DNA of 64,000 bases from Azolla caroliniana (GCA_043228905.1 JBHGNT010000016.1:7812001-7876000), one strand, 5' to 3'; shown: positions 20,383 through 32,542, numbered from the stretch's first letter. Program-made: numbers and translations. The notes: generated by a model not told the origin, from the letters alone.

Positions 20383-21651
20383 ACTCCCCCTCTTTAAAAC
20401 ATTGCACTCTTGCAATAAAAAGTTAGGGAAGTTAGTTCTTAGAGTATTTTCACGTTCCCATGTGGCATATTTTATTGATTTATCCATCCATTTTATTTTA
20501 AATTCTCGGATTTCTGTAGTACGTAATTTTTTTGTTTTAACATCGAGAATTCTTTCTGGTACATGTGGTTTAGAAGATACTTCTTCAATAGTAACCAGAG
20601 TTTCAGTTGTAACTATATTGTCGCCAAAACCTAGAAGTTCTTTAAGACGACTCACATGAAAAACTGGATGAATTTCAACACCATCGGGAAGAGCGAGACG
20701 ATAGGTTGATGACCCAATGCGTTTGAGGACTATAAATGGTCCACAAAACCGTGGGGCTAACTTAGCGCACTTACCCTTAGACAATGTCTTAGAATTGTGA
20801 GGTACACGTAAAGATACCTTATGTCCAGGGTTGAATACACGAGGTTGCCTATGATGATCGACATAAAAACGCGCTCTATCTTGAGTTGTTTTTATATTAT
20901 CTCGTGCAATATGCAATATATCTTGCATATCCCGAAGAAAGTTTTGCGTATTTTGCAACTCATCATGATGTATATTAACATCAATTGGGGCTCGTGGCTG
21001 AAAACCATACATCAACATAAAAGGACTATATCCCGTCGACGTATGCTTGGAGCTATTATAAGCAAACTCCAAACATGGGAGATAACGTTCCCATTTTGTT
21101 GGTTTTGCACCAACGTATGCTCGAAGCATGTCCTCAATAATTTGATTTACTCGTTCTGTCTGTCCATTGGATTGAGGATTGTCCGTGGAGCTCATGCTCA
21201 ATGTAGTTTCTAACTTCTCGAAGACTTGCATCCAGAAGTCACTAGTAAACTTTGGATCTCGATCACTCACAATATCCATCGGTAACCCATAAAAATGAAA
21301 TAACTCGTGAACGAATTGGTAAGCCAATTCAGGAGCTATTACCGTGGTTTTAGTAGCAATAAATCTGGCCATTTTAGTTAGTCTATCAACCACAACCCAG
21401 ATGGAATCATGACCTTTTTGGAAGTGAGGAAGGCTAACAATAAAATCCATGGATATACTTTCCCACTTATTATTGGGAATGTCCAAGGGATGTAAAAGTC
21501 CTGCGGCTTTAAGTCTCTTGGCTTTGTTCACCTGACTTTGGTGACATTTAGTCACATAACTATGTATGTCAGGGCGCATCTTAGGCCAATAGAATTGAGT
21601 GGAGATGAGAACGAGTGTACGATGTATTCCAGGGTGCATCATGGCATTCAA
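20368..21651 (-). pseudogene. Element B integrase with C-terminal chromodomain (open frame)
   Basis: A 427-codon frame. It lacks the first half of the HHCC finger (this lies in the neighbouring frame ending at 21581, so a frameshift separates them). Core: SISMDFIVSLP (Asp), VSDRDPKFTSDFW (Asp), NGQTERVNQ (Glu), all catalytic residues kept. GPFIVLKRIG and HPVFHVSRLK mark the C-terminal integrase region. The chromodomain is PERILDVKTKKLRTTEI, FKIKWMD, YATWERE. Its last codons overlap the LTR. The integrase chemistry looks intact although the rest of pol is broken. Confidence 0.85.
20383..20400 (-). promoter_or_regulatory. Polypurine tract of element B
   Basis: Minus strand tttaaagagggggagta directly before the 3' LTR; plus-strand DNA priming site. 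Confidence 0.8.
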
Positions 21652-23640
21652 AAAGAATCCTCTTTTTGATCTCGGGTAAATCTAGAACACAAACCTTCCC
21701 ATTATGGTAGAGCAGACCATTAGCAATGTGAAAGTATTCCTTCGAGGATGTGGTGGTGTTTGTTCCAGACTCAACTCTTGCCCAGTATTTCGCAAAATAA
21801 CTGTCATTAGGATACTTTCCTCGAAGGTGATCATAAAGATCTGATGATATTTCAATGAAGCTAAGCATGTTAACTTCACGGATTCGACTTAGTGCATCAG
21901 CAACAGTGTTCATGGAACCTTTACAATATCGTATGGAAAAATCAAAGTTCTGGATGAGATCAACCCATCGTGCCTTACGACCTTTCAGGTCTTGTTGGTC
22001 ACAAAAATATTTTAAGGACTCGTGGTCCGTAGTTACCACAAAGCGATTTCCATAAAGATAATGGCGTCATGTTTCGAGTGCATGTATAACTGCAAATAAT
22101 TCCTTTTCTTGAACGGTATATCGACATTGAGCAAAATCAAGTTTCTTACTCTCGAATGCTATTGGTTTACCATCTTGATATAAGACAACACCTATAGCAT
22201 AATCACTTGCATCAGTTTCAACCTCAAAAGGTTTTGAAGGATCAGGTAAAAGAAGTGAAGGAGCCTTGCACACCAGGTCCTTGAGTTCCTTAAAGGTGAG
22301 GTCTAGTGTAGCATTCCAGACAATAGGTTTTGTAGACTTACACGTTTGACCTTTTAGAAGATCAGTAAATGGCGTCGTCAATTGGGAGTAATTACGTAGG
22401 GATTTTCGCAAAAACCCAACAAAACCAAGGAATGATCGAACTTCTCGAATGTTCCGAAGAGTGGGCCAAAGCTTGATTTTCTCGATGCGAGAAGGATCAA
22501 TTTCAACTCCTCGTTCAGTTATGAGATGTCCAAGATAAGTAATTGATTTCTTGAAGAACTCACATTTTTAGATCTTCACATAAAACTATTTGTCATGCAA
22601 TGTTTGTAAAACAAAGCGGACATGTTTAACATGTTCTTGTAATGTACGGCTATAAACTAAAATATCATCCAAGAAAATAACGACAAATTTTCCAAGTTGT
22701 TCTCGGAAAATGTCATTCATTTCTCATTGAAATGTAGCCTGAGCATTGGTCAAACCAAAAGCCATAACCAAAAACTCATAATGGCCATAGCGCGTACGAA
22801 ATGCCGTTATAGGAACATCGTCCTCACTTATACGAATTTGATGGTAGCCAGTACAGAGATCAAGTTTCGTAAAATACCAAGCTCCCTGGAGACGGTCAAT
22901 TAGATCGTCAGCCCGAGGCACTGGATACGAATTCTTGATCGTCACTTTATTCAAGCATCGGTAATTAATACACATACGCCATGTGCCCTCTTTCTTTTAA
23001 ACCAAGAGAACTGGTGCACCCCATGGAGATTTACTATAACGTATATATCCCATTCGTAAATAGTCCTTGATTTGCTTACATACCTCATCCTCTTCGGATC
23101 GACTTAAGCGATAAGGAGGTATACTTATTGGTGCAACACCAGGTACAATATCTATACGATGGTCTATATTACGTTTAGGAGGTAACCCATCTGGTAGTTC
23201 ACTCGGAAAAACATCACGAAAATCATTTAAGATTTTATCAAGTTGTTGTTGTTCAAAATATGTTAATTGAACCGAGACATTATCGATATTGTAAACGTGA
23301 ATGTCCGGATCAAGTACACAATAAAATAGAGTAGAACAAGACGACTCGGATATTGATGGAGAGGAAACAATTGAGAGGGATGGTTTTTTTACACATTGAA
23401 TAAAATGATTACAATCGTTCAGTACAAATGTTATTGAATGATGAACCCAATCAGTAGATAAAGAAGAGTTTTTATTATAGAACCAGGGATAACCCAATAT
23501 TACATCCATGGTACAAAGATTCATTACATGGAAGTGTACTTCCTCTATATAAGTATCAATAGAAATTCCTAATGAATGAATCGCCCCGTTAATGTATTGT
23601 ATTCTTCCATCAGCCAAGTGCATCGTATAGGTGTGATCAC
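21581..23640 (-). pseudogene. Element B protease remnant, reverse transcriptase and RNase H
   Basis: Reads MHLADGRIQYINGA and VILGYPWFY (end of protease), then the RT: KRNIDHRIDIVPG, WGAPVLLV stop [48 protein letters not shown] stop, [22 protein letters not shown]; RNase H: VETDASDYAIGVVL, LET stop RHYLYG, TTDHESLKYF, ADALSRI. Stops lie near 22998, 22723, 22569 and 22066; two are consistent with TGG to TGA and CGA to TGA. The catalytic DSGA-type motif of the protease is absent, apparently lost in a deletion upstream of the LADGR motif. Ends at 21581 with HSILLA. Confidence 0.88.
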
Positions 23641-24498
23641 TTACGGTGGGTTGGATTCCCAGCGAATTGCGACTGCTTAGTACCGGGCATTTCGTTGGGT
23701 TTGTTGTGGTCCTTCTTCGAAGTGCATTGATAGCAAATAACTATTTCAACGGCTTCTTCGAAGGATTTTGGATCCTTATCGTGCACTATCTAGTGATAGT
23801 CCGAATTGGGGATGCCATTGACAAAACAAGCTATTAACCAATTGTCCCCTTCTAGACCCGATTTTTGGATTTGGGTTCTAGCATGGTGGACATAGTCTTC
23901 TAGCGAGGAAAAGTTCCGGCTAGAGAGGTTCATTAAAGCTTGTGCTGCCGCAGTTCCAGAGGGAGGTTGCAGAAGCTAGCCCTTGTAAACTGTGACAAAA
24001 TTTGTCCAGGTATCGTGCAATTTCCCCAAAGTACGGCCCTTACCCCCTAGTTCTCGAACGACATATGCAATCTTCGTACTATCTAACGTGGGATAGAGCT
24101 CAAAATGAGACTCCCATCGGCCCAGCCACGTGTAGATTGCTTCTTCGGTTCTTTCCTTTTTTTCACCCGTAAATGGCTTAACGACAAACGATGGTTCACC
24201 CTGTCGCTCATCATGTCTATTAGTCTCACGTTGTAAACTAATGACACGTGCCTCGAGAGCATTTTGAGATTGCCGAAGTTCGGTCATCTGTTGAGCGGTG
24301 AAACTAAGGTATTGGGTTATTTGCGAAAACAATGGACATTTGTCTAGGAGGATTTCCTTGAGTTCCTTCCGCTTGAGCGGATGACATCGGGTCATTATTT
24401 TGAGCCATTGAATGGTTATTTCTGGCAAAGAAATAGGATAAGGTCAGACAAATAGTCATAACATCATGTCGTGATGTAAACATATCATGGGCAAACAT
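23641..24498 (-). pseudogene. Element B gag (frameshifted)
   Basis: Frame 24428-23976 has a helical segment (TAQQMTELRQSQNALEARVI) and then the gypsy gag signature KPFTGEKKERTEEAIYTW, FELYPTLDSTKIAYVVRELG. A second frame (about 23970-23700) continues with QALMNLSSRNFSSLEDYVHH and DNWLIACFVNGI. No zinc knuckle is readable; CYQCTSKKDHNK near 23710 is a possible remnant. Confidence 0.75.
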
Positions 24499-26100
24499 TA
24501 ATCGATATCATGATCTCACGTCAATACCCCTCGAGACGTATGAGATGAGGTTCAAGATCAGGTTAATATAGTAACACAAATGTGTTTTAAAAACCATGGG
24601 GGTGACAAGTAAATGTCTTTCCCTGATCTCTATATCGATTTTTTCATGGCAGCTCCCCGAGGCTCAACCATGTATGTCCGCATCATGAGTAGTTTATACA
24701 CGAAAAAAATGTTAGCAATAAACTATGTTTCTGTGCCCACATATGTGGTTTCGGCTCTTTAAGTCCTATTACGAGGACCCCGAAATGCACTTAGACCTCA
24801 AGTCTAAACATGTGTTATAGTCATATATATATCAACGACGTTGTATGGTCTTGGTCATATTTAAACTCGAGACCTCAAGAACAAACGCATTAAACACTTG
24901 AGCCAACCAAGTAGGTTGCTCTTCTTGAATGTTTAATGTTTCAAAAATGCATATAAGAGATATGCGAGGCATTTGCCCATATATGTTTTTTTAAAAGAAA
25001 CATATATGTCAAGAGTCCTTATTTCCCCCTCGTGTACTACAAAATATGTTGGTGCGTTACCTAACCTCAAGTCTCGTAATTACGATGGCATACGCCAAAG
25101 TGCAACCTAATGGTCAAGCCAAATGAGCCCTCTTTTCGTAGTAGGCCCACGTGGCCCATCACATGGTTACGTCATTACGAATGCCTCTCATAAGAATGAT
25201 CTCATGGTGGCATCATATCCATATAACGAGGGAGGGATGTTGGATATGTGTGTGATAGGAGCGACCTCACATGAATTGGGTCAAGCCCTACGTTCTCAAC
25301 ATCATTGTGGCTATAGGCATTTCTTTACGTAATAAAATCGAAGTCAACAACGGGAATGTCAACAATAAAAAATTGTTGAAAAAAGGGATGGTGACAACAT
25401 CATTCTCACAAAAATGTGAGGACGACCACCAAGATCCTTTCACCGAAAAGGAAAACATTCGATATAAAGATCACGTAATATCAAATATACACATATGTTT
25501 ATTTATCACATATATACGATCAAATACGTATACACGTGACCACATATGCGTATATTTAAAAAAATCATAACATCAAATAGCCAACATATGATGAAATCGA
25601 GACACATAATCGAAGCATGTAGCCTCTACGCACACGAAACATCCAAAAATAAGGGTTAATCGTAATACGCAATTGAGGTATTGACCTCATATGCATACGA
25701 CACCAAACGCATATCATTTACAACGAAATTGAGGTATTGACCTCATACACATACGTAACATATGTAAGTGAACGTAATACACAATTGAGGTGTTAACCTC
25801 GTACGCATACGACACTAATCACATATTATTTATATGTCAAATGAGGAATTGACCTCATGCACATATGTAAACATTTTATATAACCAATTAATTACAACTA
25901 CAACATCATTAAATTAATGAAAACAAGTACATATAGACTATACACATGATTAGATGGGAGAAGAAAAAATAGAAAAAAAATAAGGAAAGAGTTACCGACG
26001 TTCCTTTGTTGATCATTGTCTGGATCAAGGCCGACCACACATCGATCGATCACCATCAATCAACAAAACAAAAGACAACAAAAGAAACATTAGCACATAG
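24499..26100 (-). other. Leader of element B, gene-free
   Basis: About 1.6 kb between gag and the primer-binding site. Short frames here lack any recognisable motif. It contains many CATATG/ACATATG motifs and the imperfect repeats at 25670-25875. Confidence 0.6.
25670..25875 (+). repeat. Four imperfect tandem copies with a palindromic core
   Basis: The core aaTTGAGGTATTGACCTCAT (GAGGT, spacer ATTG, ACCTC) occurs near 25673, 25732, 25788 and 25842 (the third with GTGTTAACCTC, the fourth with GAGGAATTGACCTC), spaced about 55-60 bp and followed by CATACG-like sequence. Confidence 0.8.
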
Positions 26101-26112
26101 CTCGGATACCAA
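26101..26112 (-). promoter_or_regulatory. Primer-binding site of element B
   Basis: Minus strand TTGGTATCCGAG, a one-base variant of the initiator tRNA-Met complement, one base from the LTR edge at 26114. Confidence 0.8.
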
Positions 26113-26113
26113 C

Positions 26114-26552
26114 TGTTAGAGACATGAACTAATGTAAGCATTAGATAAGGAATAGATAGACAGAAAGGAGAGAGAGAAAGAAGGGCGCCGATCCACCCTA
26201 CCACCCCTGAGAGAAGGGATCGACACGGACTCAAGCCTCGATCGGCGTCCCATACCACCGCCATGGCGTTGAGTCGTACCTGGTGCTGGCGCGCTCACTA
26301 CAAGAGTTGACCCACCACAAGACAGAGTCTCAACGTAGTCAACAAGATGATCAAATGAGTGTAGCTAGGCCTCTTATTTATAGCGATACCCAAGGCCCCC
26401 AAGCAAGTTCACACTTGGCCTAATGAGTTGTCTCAATCCCGAGGATTAAAAGTAATCCTCCCCTTCTTTACACTCTCGTTTAACTTATCCACGTGTATAG
26501 AATACTATGGTAAATTCTCACCACTGGATATTATATGGTCATGCCCGTAATA
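26114..26552 (-). mobile_element. 5' LTR of element B
   Basis: 439 bp, homologous throughout to 19925-20382. Starts (minus) TATTACGGGCATGACC and ends CTCTAACA. It lacks the block ccctcaca present in the left copy. Confidence 0.88.
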
Positions 26553-27824
26553 GCTAATAACTTCAATGCCCTGTTATCTTGCAATCAAATTTCTCAACGA
26601 TTCTCAAGATCGAAGAGTTTCAATCATTTAGATTGGTGTCAAACTTGTAGATCCTTGCTGAAGAACCCACATTCGTATAGGCTTTGGAAGTAATCCTTCA
26701 AATGGACACTGGTTGTGAGTTATATCTCGCACTATAGGATTGAGAATAACTCAATCCTTACCCTTTACTCATAAATTAGCCCGCACATACTAATTCATAA
26801 TTGTAATCGTAGTTGTGTGCTAACTCATAATGAACAAAGGGCGAGGGTTGAGTTATCTCAATCCTAACGGTGCAAGATAACTTTCGAGTGTTTCATCACT
26901 TGTCCACTTTTTTATGAAAAAACTACCAAGTGTGAAACATTGAGGGGCATAGTAACTGAGCTTATATAAGAAGGCTACTAGCCACCTTCATGACGGGGGA
27001 TATCTCTTATCTTTATTGTTTTGGAGATAGAGAATATGATAGTGTGGAAAAGTTCTAGTTACTTACATGTGTGCCTCTTGCGTCAAACCCAAGGTAAGAT
27101 CCATGTTCGTACTCAATGGTATGGGACACTGATAGGGGACTTGAATCCGTCTCTCACCTTCATTATGGGTGGTTAGGTGGAGTGGTGCCCTTTCTTCATT
27201 ATTTTCCTTCTTAATTTTGCTTAACATTAATATGGTTATGCTCGTAACAATTAGTTATTCTATTGTAATCTTATCATCAAGTTATCGTGATGATAAGATT
27301 AAGATATCATCATGTTATTCAAGTTTTAAAAAACCATTTGAGCACACGTGGTTGCAATAAATTCACTTCTAGTGTATGTCATTATTGAACATGTTCATTC
27401 TCCCATTGTACCAAATGTTATGCATGATCATGCATTACTATTCATCCCTTATTATCCATGAGTATCAATCTCTAAGCATGTAATTCATTGTTTCTTACTC
27501 CTCAATATGCCCATTGTCTGCACAACAAATACTTCTTTGCTTCTTGACACCAAACAATGTCTATACTATTCTTGGCCATATGTTTGTTAGCTTAACGCTA
27601 AGAAGACTTCAACCTTAACTAGTTAGGGATGATTTACCTTTGACTTAGCTAGAGAAAGCCATAGAGTGAAATACACTACTCGTGAGTTTATTATTATGGA
27701 AGATTTTCCTTTTGATCTCCATTGACTCCTTCATGCAAAGTGGCATCATCCCTCAAAACCCATGAGTTGTTTATTTAATAAAACCCCATAAATCCATTGA
27801 TTCATTCATCCCTTAAAATCCCAT
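26553..27824. other. Gene-free stretch with a foldback sequence and hairpins
   Basis: No coding signal. A diverged foldback spans about 26700-26905: sequence around ggattgagaataactcaatcc at 26740 recurs inverted around ggttgagttatctcaatcc at 26850, arms of about 50-60 bp. Positions 27266-27301 form a perfect hairpin with 14-bp arms (TAATCTTATCATCA) and an 8-base loop. Positions 27226-27249 (attaatatggttatgctcg then taaca) match the U3 end of element B and the mini-elements. Confidence 0.6.
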
Positions 27825-28560
27825 CTTTTCCTTCCAATTGTTTTAGTGGGTTTCAAGCCCTTTATCAAAATCCTAAACTTTTGTAAAACTTGTCATTTTC
27901 TCCCTTTATACACACCACATCATGAAATCCATCCAAAGAAAACCAACACATCCTTTAGTATGTGCCAAATGATAGCATGGGTTGGGTGAAACAATTGTCA
28001 TGACCCCCAACTTTTCCTTCTAATTGTTTTATGGGTTTCAAGCACTTTATCGAAATCCTAAACTTTTGTAAAGCTTGTCATTTTCTCCCTTTATACACGC
28101 CACATCATGACATCCATCCTAAGAAAACCAACACATCCTTCAGTATGTGCCAAATGATAGCATGGGTTGGGCGAAACAATTGTCATGACCGCCAACTTTT
28201 CCGTCCAATTGTTTTATGGGTTTCAAGACCTTTATTGAGATCCTAAACTTTTGTAATGCTTGTCATTTTCTCCCTTTATACACACCACATCATGACATCC
28301 ATCCTAAGAAAACCAACACATCCTTTAATATGTGCCAAATGGTATCATGGGTTGGGCGAAACAACTGTCATGACCCCCATCTTTTCCTTCCAATTGTTTT
28401 ATGGGTTTCAAGCCCTTTATCGAAATCCTAAACTTTTGTAAAGCTTGTCATTTTCTCCCTTTATACACACCACATCATGACATCCATCCTAAGAAAACCA
28501 ACACATCATTCAACATTTGCCAAATGATAGCATGGGTTGGGTGAAACAATTATCATGAAC
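27825..28560 (+). repeat. Satellite-like tandem repeat, four 185-bp monomers
   Basis: Monomers start at 27825, 28011, 28196 and 28381 (186, 185 and 185 bp apart) and are about 95% alike by eye. Each starts cttttccttccaattg, includes gggtttcaa, cacaccacatcatga, and ends gtcatgaccccca. The last monomer fades near 28560 (atgaacataaac). Short ORFs across it are products of the periodicity. Confidence 0.93.
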
Positions 28561-28821
28561 ATAAACTTCTTCCTCTTGATTGATGCTCTATCTTATTGAT
28601 ACTCCTAATTATTCAGGTTTGCCCCATTACATACTCCTTTCAATTTTCATCCTTTTTATGGGCATGTCCACCTCTTCCCTCAAAGCTTAAGTCCATACTA
28701 CCCTTGTCTCTTCTACCAATAGAGTTAGTATCATGGCACTTAAGTCCTTCACATCTACTCTCATCGCTTATGGGACGTGTTCTCACACCGACCTTTATTT
28801 CCACTAAAGATTTTTGTTAAC
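28561..28821. other. Spacer without recognised features
   Basis: AT-rich sequence between the satellite and the copia gag fragment; no motif supported. Confidence 0.5.
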
Positions 28822-29640
28822 TCACACGCGAAATGGTAACACGTTGCTGATGTGCCGAATAGGGTGCGTGGTGTTGTCTCCCGTCTCTATGTAGCCGGGT
28901 CGATCCGGTGTACGCAACTCATTGAACCACTCTTCGTGGGATGTCATGTGATGTGAGGCGCCGGAATCGATGAACCACACATCTTTTGAATTGGAGGTGC
29001 TTTCGGAGTTGTAGACCATCATAGAGTTCGCTCTATGCCTCATTACAAATAGTCCGCCATAATCATCGTATTCGGAGTTGACGACGTAATTCGTGAGTTG
29101 TCGACTTGTCGACTTGTCGAAGCCGGCTAGGTTCTTCTTTTTCGGCACTCCTCCTCGCGATGGCCGATTTTTCCGCAATAGTTGCAAGTTGCGGGCCTCA
29201 TTTGCCGACCTTGTTAGGTGTGGAAGCTCCCCCTTCTTTCGAAGGTTCCTCGATGGCTTCCACGAAGGTTTGAGTTCCCTTCGTGTGATGGGCCGAATTG
29301 GCCTCTTCTACCGCCATGACCTCCTCCTCGGCCACTGTCCGAATTCGAGAAGAACATTTGTCCTTCTGACGTCTTGCTTTCGGTTCAGATGTGGTTCTCT
29401 TCGAGCAATAGCAGTGATTGGAGGTCGAAGAATGAAGGAGGGTTTTCTCTTGCCAAGATTGCCGTCCGTAATGGATCGAATCGTTGTGCGAGGCCGCCCA
29501 AGCATACTTGAACCATCTCGTCTTCGTCGACGTTTATGTTGATAGAACCAAGTGAGTCGCAAATGCTCTTGATCTTGGCAGTGTAGTCCAACACCTAACC
29601 CCTGACACAAAGTGCTTCTCATCATAAAAGGCCGGAGTCC
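28822..29640 (-). pseudogene. Copia gag and protease-start fragment, same family as element E
   Basis: Minus strand: AKIKSICDSLGSININVDED, MVQVCLGGLAQRFDPLRTAI (gag), then the zinc knuckle CNYCGKIGHREEEC in a neighbouring frame, then VWFIDSGASHHMTSHEEWF (protease active site DSGAS intact) and GYIETGDNTTHPIRH. Nearly the same sequence occurs at 43490-44240 on the plus strand in element E, where the protease site is damaged. It breaks off at about 28825, and at the left meets unrelated sequence. Confidence 0.85.
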
Positions 29641-29654
29641 ACGGTCTTGTAAAA

Positions 29655-32235
29655 ATGGGGAATGAAGGAGCATGTCGAATCGTCGACATTGAAGATGTGT
29701 GTCTAATGGCATCGACTGGGTGCAGACTAGTGTTGAGAGATGTTCAACATCTTCTGGAATTTCAACTGAACTTGATAGCAGCCGGTCGGCTGGATGATGA
29801 AGGGTACATGGGTAGCATTCAAAATGGCGTGATGAAGTTCTACAAGGGGAGCCTGATCATGGTTCGAGCCTGGAAAACCAACACACTATATATATAATTA
29901 ATGCTCAATATGCCGAGGGGAAATAAACGTGGCAGTTGACACAGTCGGTGAGTTGTGGCATAAGAGGCTATGCCACGTGAACCAGAAGGGAATGTAGATG
30001 CTAGCCGAAAAAAAATTCCTTCCGGAGGTAAGGAAAATGCATCTGGATAAGGGTGTTGATTGCATGGTTGGAAAAGAAATTGAACTGCGTTCTAATCGAG
30101 GCCCCCCATGAGGAAGAAAATGCCGCTAGAACTCGTGCATACGGACGTATGCTACGTGGACATGAAATCACATGCTGGGTCATAGTATTTCGTGACCTTC
30201 ATAGAAGATTGTGGCCGGAAGTTGTAGGCTTCCTTGCTAAAGACGAAGGATCAAGTGCTATCCATCTTCAAAGAGTTCCAAGCGAGGGCTAAGAGAGAGA
30301 CCGGCCGAAAACTGAAGGTAGTCCGAGCAGACAATGGCGGAGAGTATCGTAGACCATTTGAAGTATATTGCCGAACGTAGGGAATTCAGCTCGAGTATAC
30401 CGTGTCGAAGATGCCAGAGCTTAACGGGCTGGCTGAGAGAATGAACCAGACCATAATGGAGAGGGTTCAAAGCATGCTTGCACATGCGAAGTTCCCAAAG
30501 ACGTTCTAGGCTGAGGCGCTGATGACCATATTGTATGTGATAAGTCGATCACCCTAAGTACCCTTGGACAGTGATATTCAACAAAGGGTGTGACACAGAA
30601 AAGACATATTGTACCGACACTTGAGGGTGTTCGGTTGTCTTGCCTATATGCATCTTGCAAAGGACTAGAGGGGGAAGCTGGATTCAAAATCTCGGCCATG
30701 TATATTTCTGGGCTATGACGATGATGAATTCGGCTATTGGCTATGGGACTTAGCCGAGAAGAAAGTGATTATGGGCCGCGACATTGTCTTCATGGAGAAA
30801 AGGACAATAATCGATTGGGAGATTGTGAACAAGTCTCCAACTACCGAATAGAGCTGAGTCGACGCTCGACCGAATCCGAACTAGTCGACCGATTTAATAC
30901 TAGGCAAAACCAAGAACCAATTGAAGAACAAGGGGAACTAGCCGAACGAGGAACCGAATTTGACTCGATCGAAGAAGTAGAAGAAGAACTAGATGAAGAG
31001 CATGTATTGCTAACCGATGAGGGGGGGCCAAAAAGCTTTGAAGAAGCTAAGAACGATACCCATAACCGAAAGTGTTTAAGTGCCATGCAAGAGGAGATGG
31101 ATTCCTTGCATTAGAACCACACATACGAACTGATCGAGTTGCCAAAAGGGAAGAAGGCACTACGGAATAAGTGGGTATACAAACTAAAGCCAGGAGATGG
31201 TAGAAATCCACCCAGATACAAAGCATGAATTGTCGTGAAAGGTTTCCAACAAAAGAAGGGTGTTGATTTCGAGGAAATATTTGCCCAGGTCATGAAGACG
31301 ATGTCAATCCGAACAATGTTGAGCATCGCGGCCAACATGGATCTCGAAGTCGAGCATCTAGATGTCAAGACTGCCTTCCTCCACGAAGATTTGGAGGAAG
31401 AGATATATACATGCACCAGTCGGAAGGATTCATGGAAAAAGGTAAAGAAAACCTGGTATGTCGATTGAGAAAGAGCCTATATGGGTTGAAGCAGGCACCT
31501 CGGCAATGGTACCGAAAATTCGAATATTTCATGGTGGATCATGGTTTCGGAAAGACACAAGCTGACCATTGCGTCCTTGTCAAGAAGTATGATGGAGGTG
31601 ATTTTCCCATCCTCCTGTTGTATGTTGATGACATGTTTATTGTCGGAAAGGACCTGAAGAAAATTGGAAGCTTGAAGAAGGTGTTGAGTAGGTTGTTCTC
31701 GATGAAAGATCTGGGTCCGGCAAAAAAAATCCCGGGAATGCAGATTGTTCGTGACTGAAGAAAGAAATTGTTATGGTTGTCATAGGAGAAGTATGTCACA
31801 AAAGTGCTCCAGAGATTTGGCACGAAAAGTGCAAAACCGATCGGCTTGACATTGCTAACAAACAACAAACTATCCGTGACACAATGTCCGAAATAGAAAA
31901 CCGAGAAGGTTGAGATGTCAAAAGGCCCTTATGCCTTGGTAGTCAGAAGCTTGATGTATACAAGGCCGGACATTGGATACGCAATCGGGGTGGTCAGCTG
32001 ATATATGAGCAATCCCGATAGAGAACATTGGGTTGTTATGAAGTGGATACTTTGATACCTGAGAGGTGCCTCGAATGTGTGTCTCAATTTGGCTCGAGTA
32101 ACACCACATTGGAAGGTTATATGGATTCAGACATGTCGGCTTATGTGGACTCCAACCGATCTATGTCCGGATAAGTGATGACTAATGCGGGGAGAGCTGT
32201 TTTGTGGTAGTCGTGGTTGTAGAAGGCCATGGCGC
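29655..32235 (+). pseudogene. Copia polyprotein remnant C1 (protease end to RNase H)
   Basis: Readable pieces: LIAAGRLDDEGYMGS, GELWHKRLCHVNQKGM stop MLAEKKFLPEV (pre-integrase), an integrase core with many stops (RADNGGEYR near 30320), RT pieces VVKGFQQKKGVDFEEIF, VEHLDVKTAFLHEDLEEEIY, SLYGLKQAPRQWYRKFEYF, LLLYVDDMFIVGKDL, SMKDLGPAKK, and finally an RNase H start with stops near 32180-32235. More than a dozen stops and several frameshifts. It joins head to head with the minus-strand gag fragment at about 29640-29655. Closest within the window to element C2. Confidence 0.85.
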
Positions 32236-32542
32236 TATCTGATAGGGTGATAAGATAGATGATAGTCATACACAATATGAGGGCTTGATCAAGTCGATTA
32301 GATGGAGTTGTGAATTATAATAGTTTTTATAGATCCAAGTAACTACGAATTAGAGAGAGAGACTCAAGAAATTAAGACAAAAGGTAGAGAAGATGAGAAA
32401 GAGATAAGAATGTTATAATATTCCACTATCAAGTCAATACAAAGGGGATAAACTCCAAATTGAACCAAAAAACCAAAGAACTTCTTATTTTGAATCACTC
32501 AAACCTACAAATGTCTTTCACTATTCTACCTTAATCTCTTTC
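32236..32542. other. Non-coding sequence, left part of the target of a solo LTR
   Basis: No gene. It ends in CTTTC, which is repeated after the solo LTR, so 32236-32542 and 33055-33354 were once contiguous. Confidence 0.6.

Larger units (their letters stand above)
19925..26552 (-). mobile_element. Chromovirus-type gypsy element B, complete in outline but decayed
   Basis: Left LTR 19925-20382 (3' LTR), right LTR 26114-26552 (5' LTR), primer-binding site at 26101-26112, gag, protease remnant, RT, RNase H, integrase and chromodomain on the minus strand, polypurine tract at 20383-20400. Flanks are CCTAA (left) and GCTAA (right), a near-match that fits an old 5-bp target duplication. Both LTR termini are mutated by G-to-A or C-to-T changes (TG to TA at the left, CA to TA at the right). 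Confidence 0.9.

Noticed and set aside
28031-28441. Repeated short ORFs (HFLPLYTPHHDIHPKK)
   Set aside because: They follow from the 185-bp tandem monomers; no sign of coding selection.
27825-28560. CRISPR-like array
   Set aside because: Monomers are contiguous and near-identical with no variable spacers, and the context is a plant nuclear genome.
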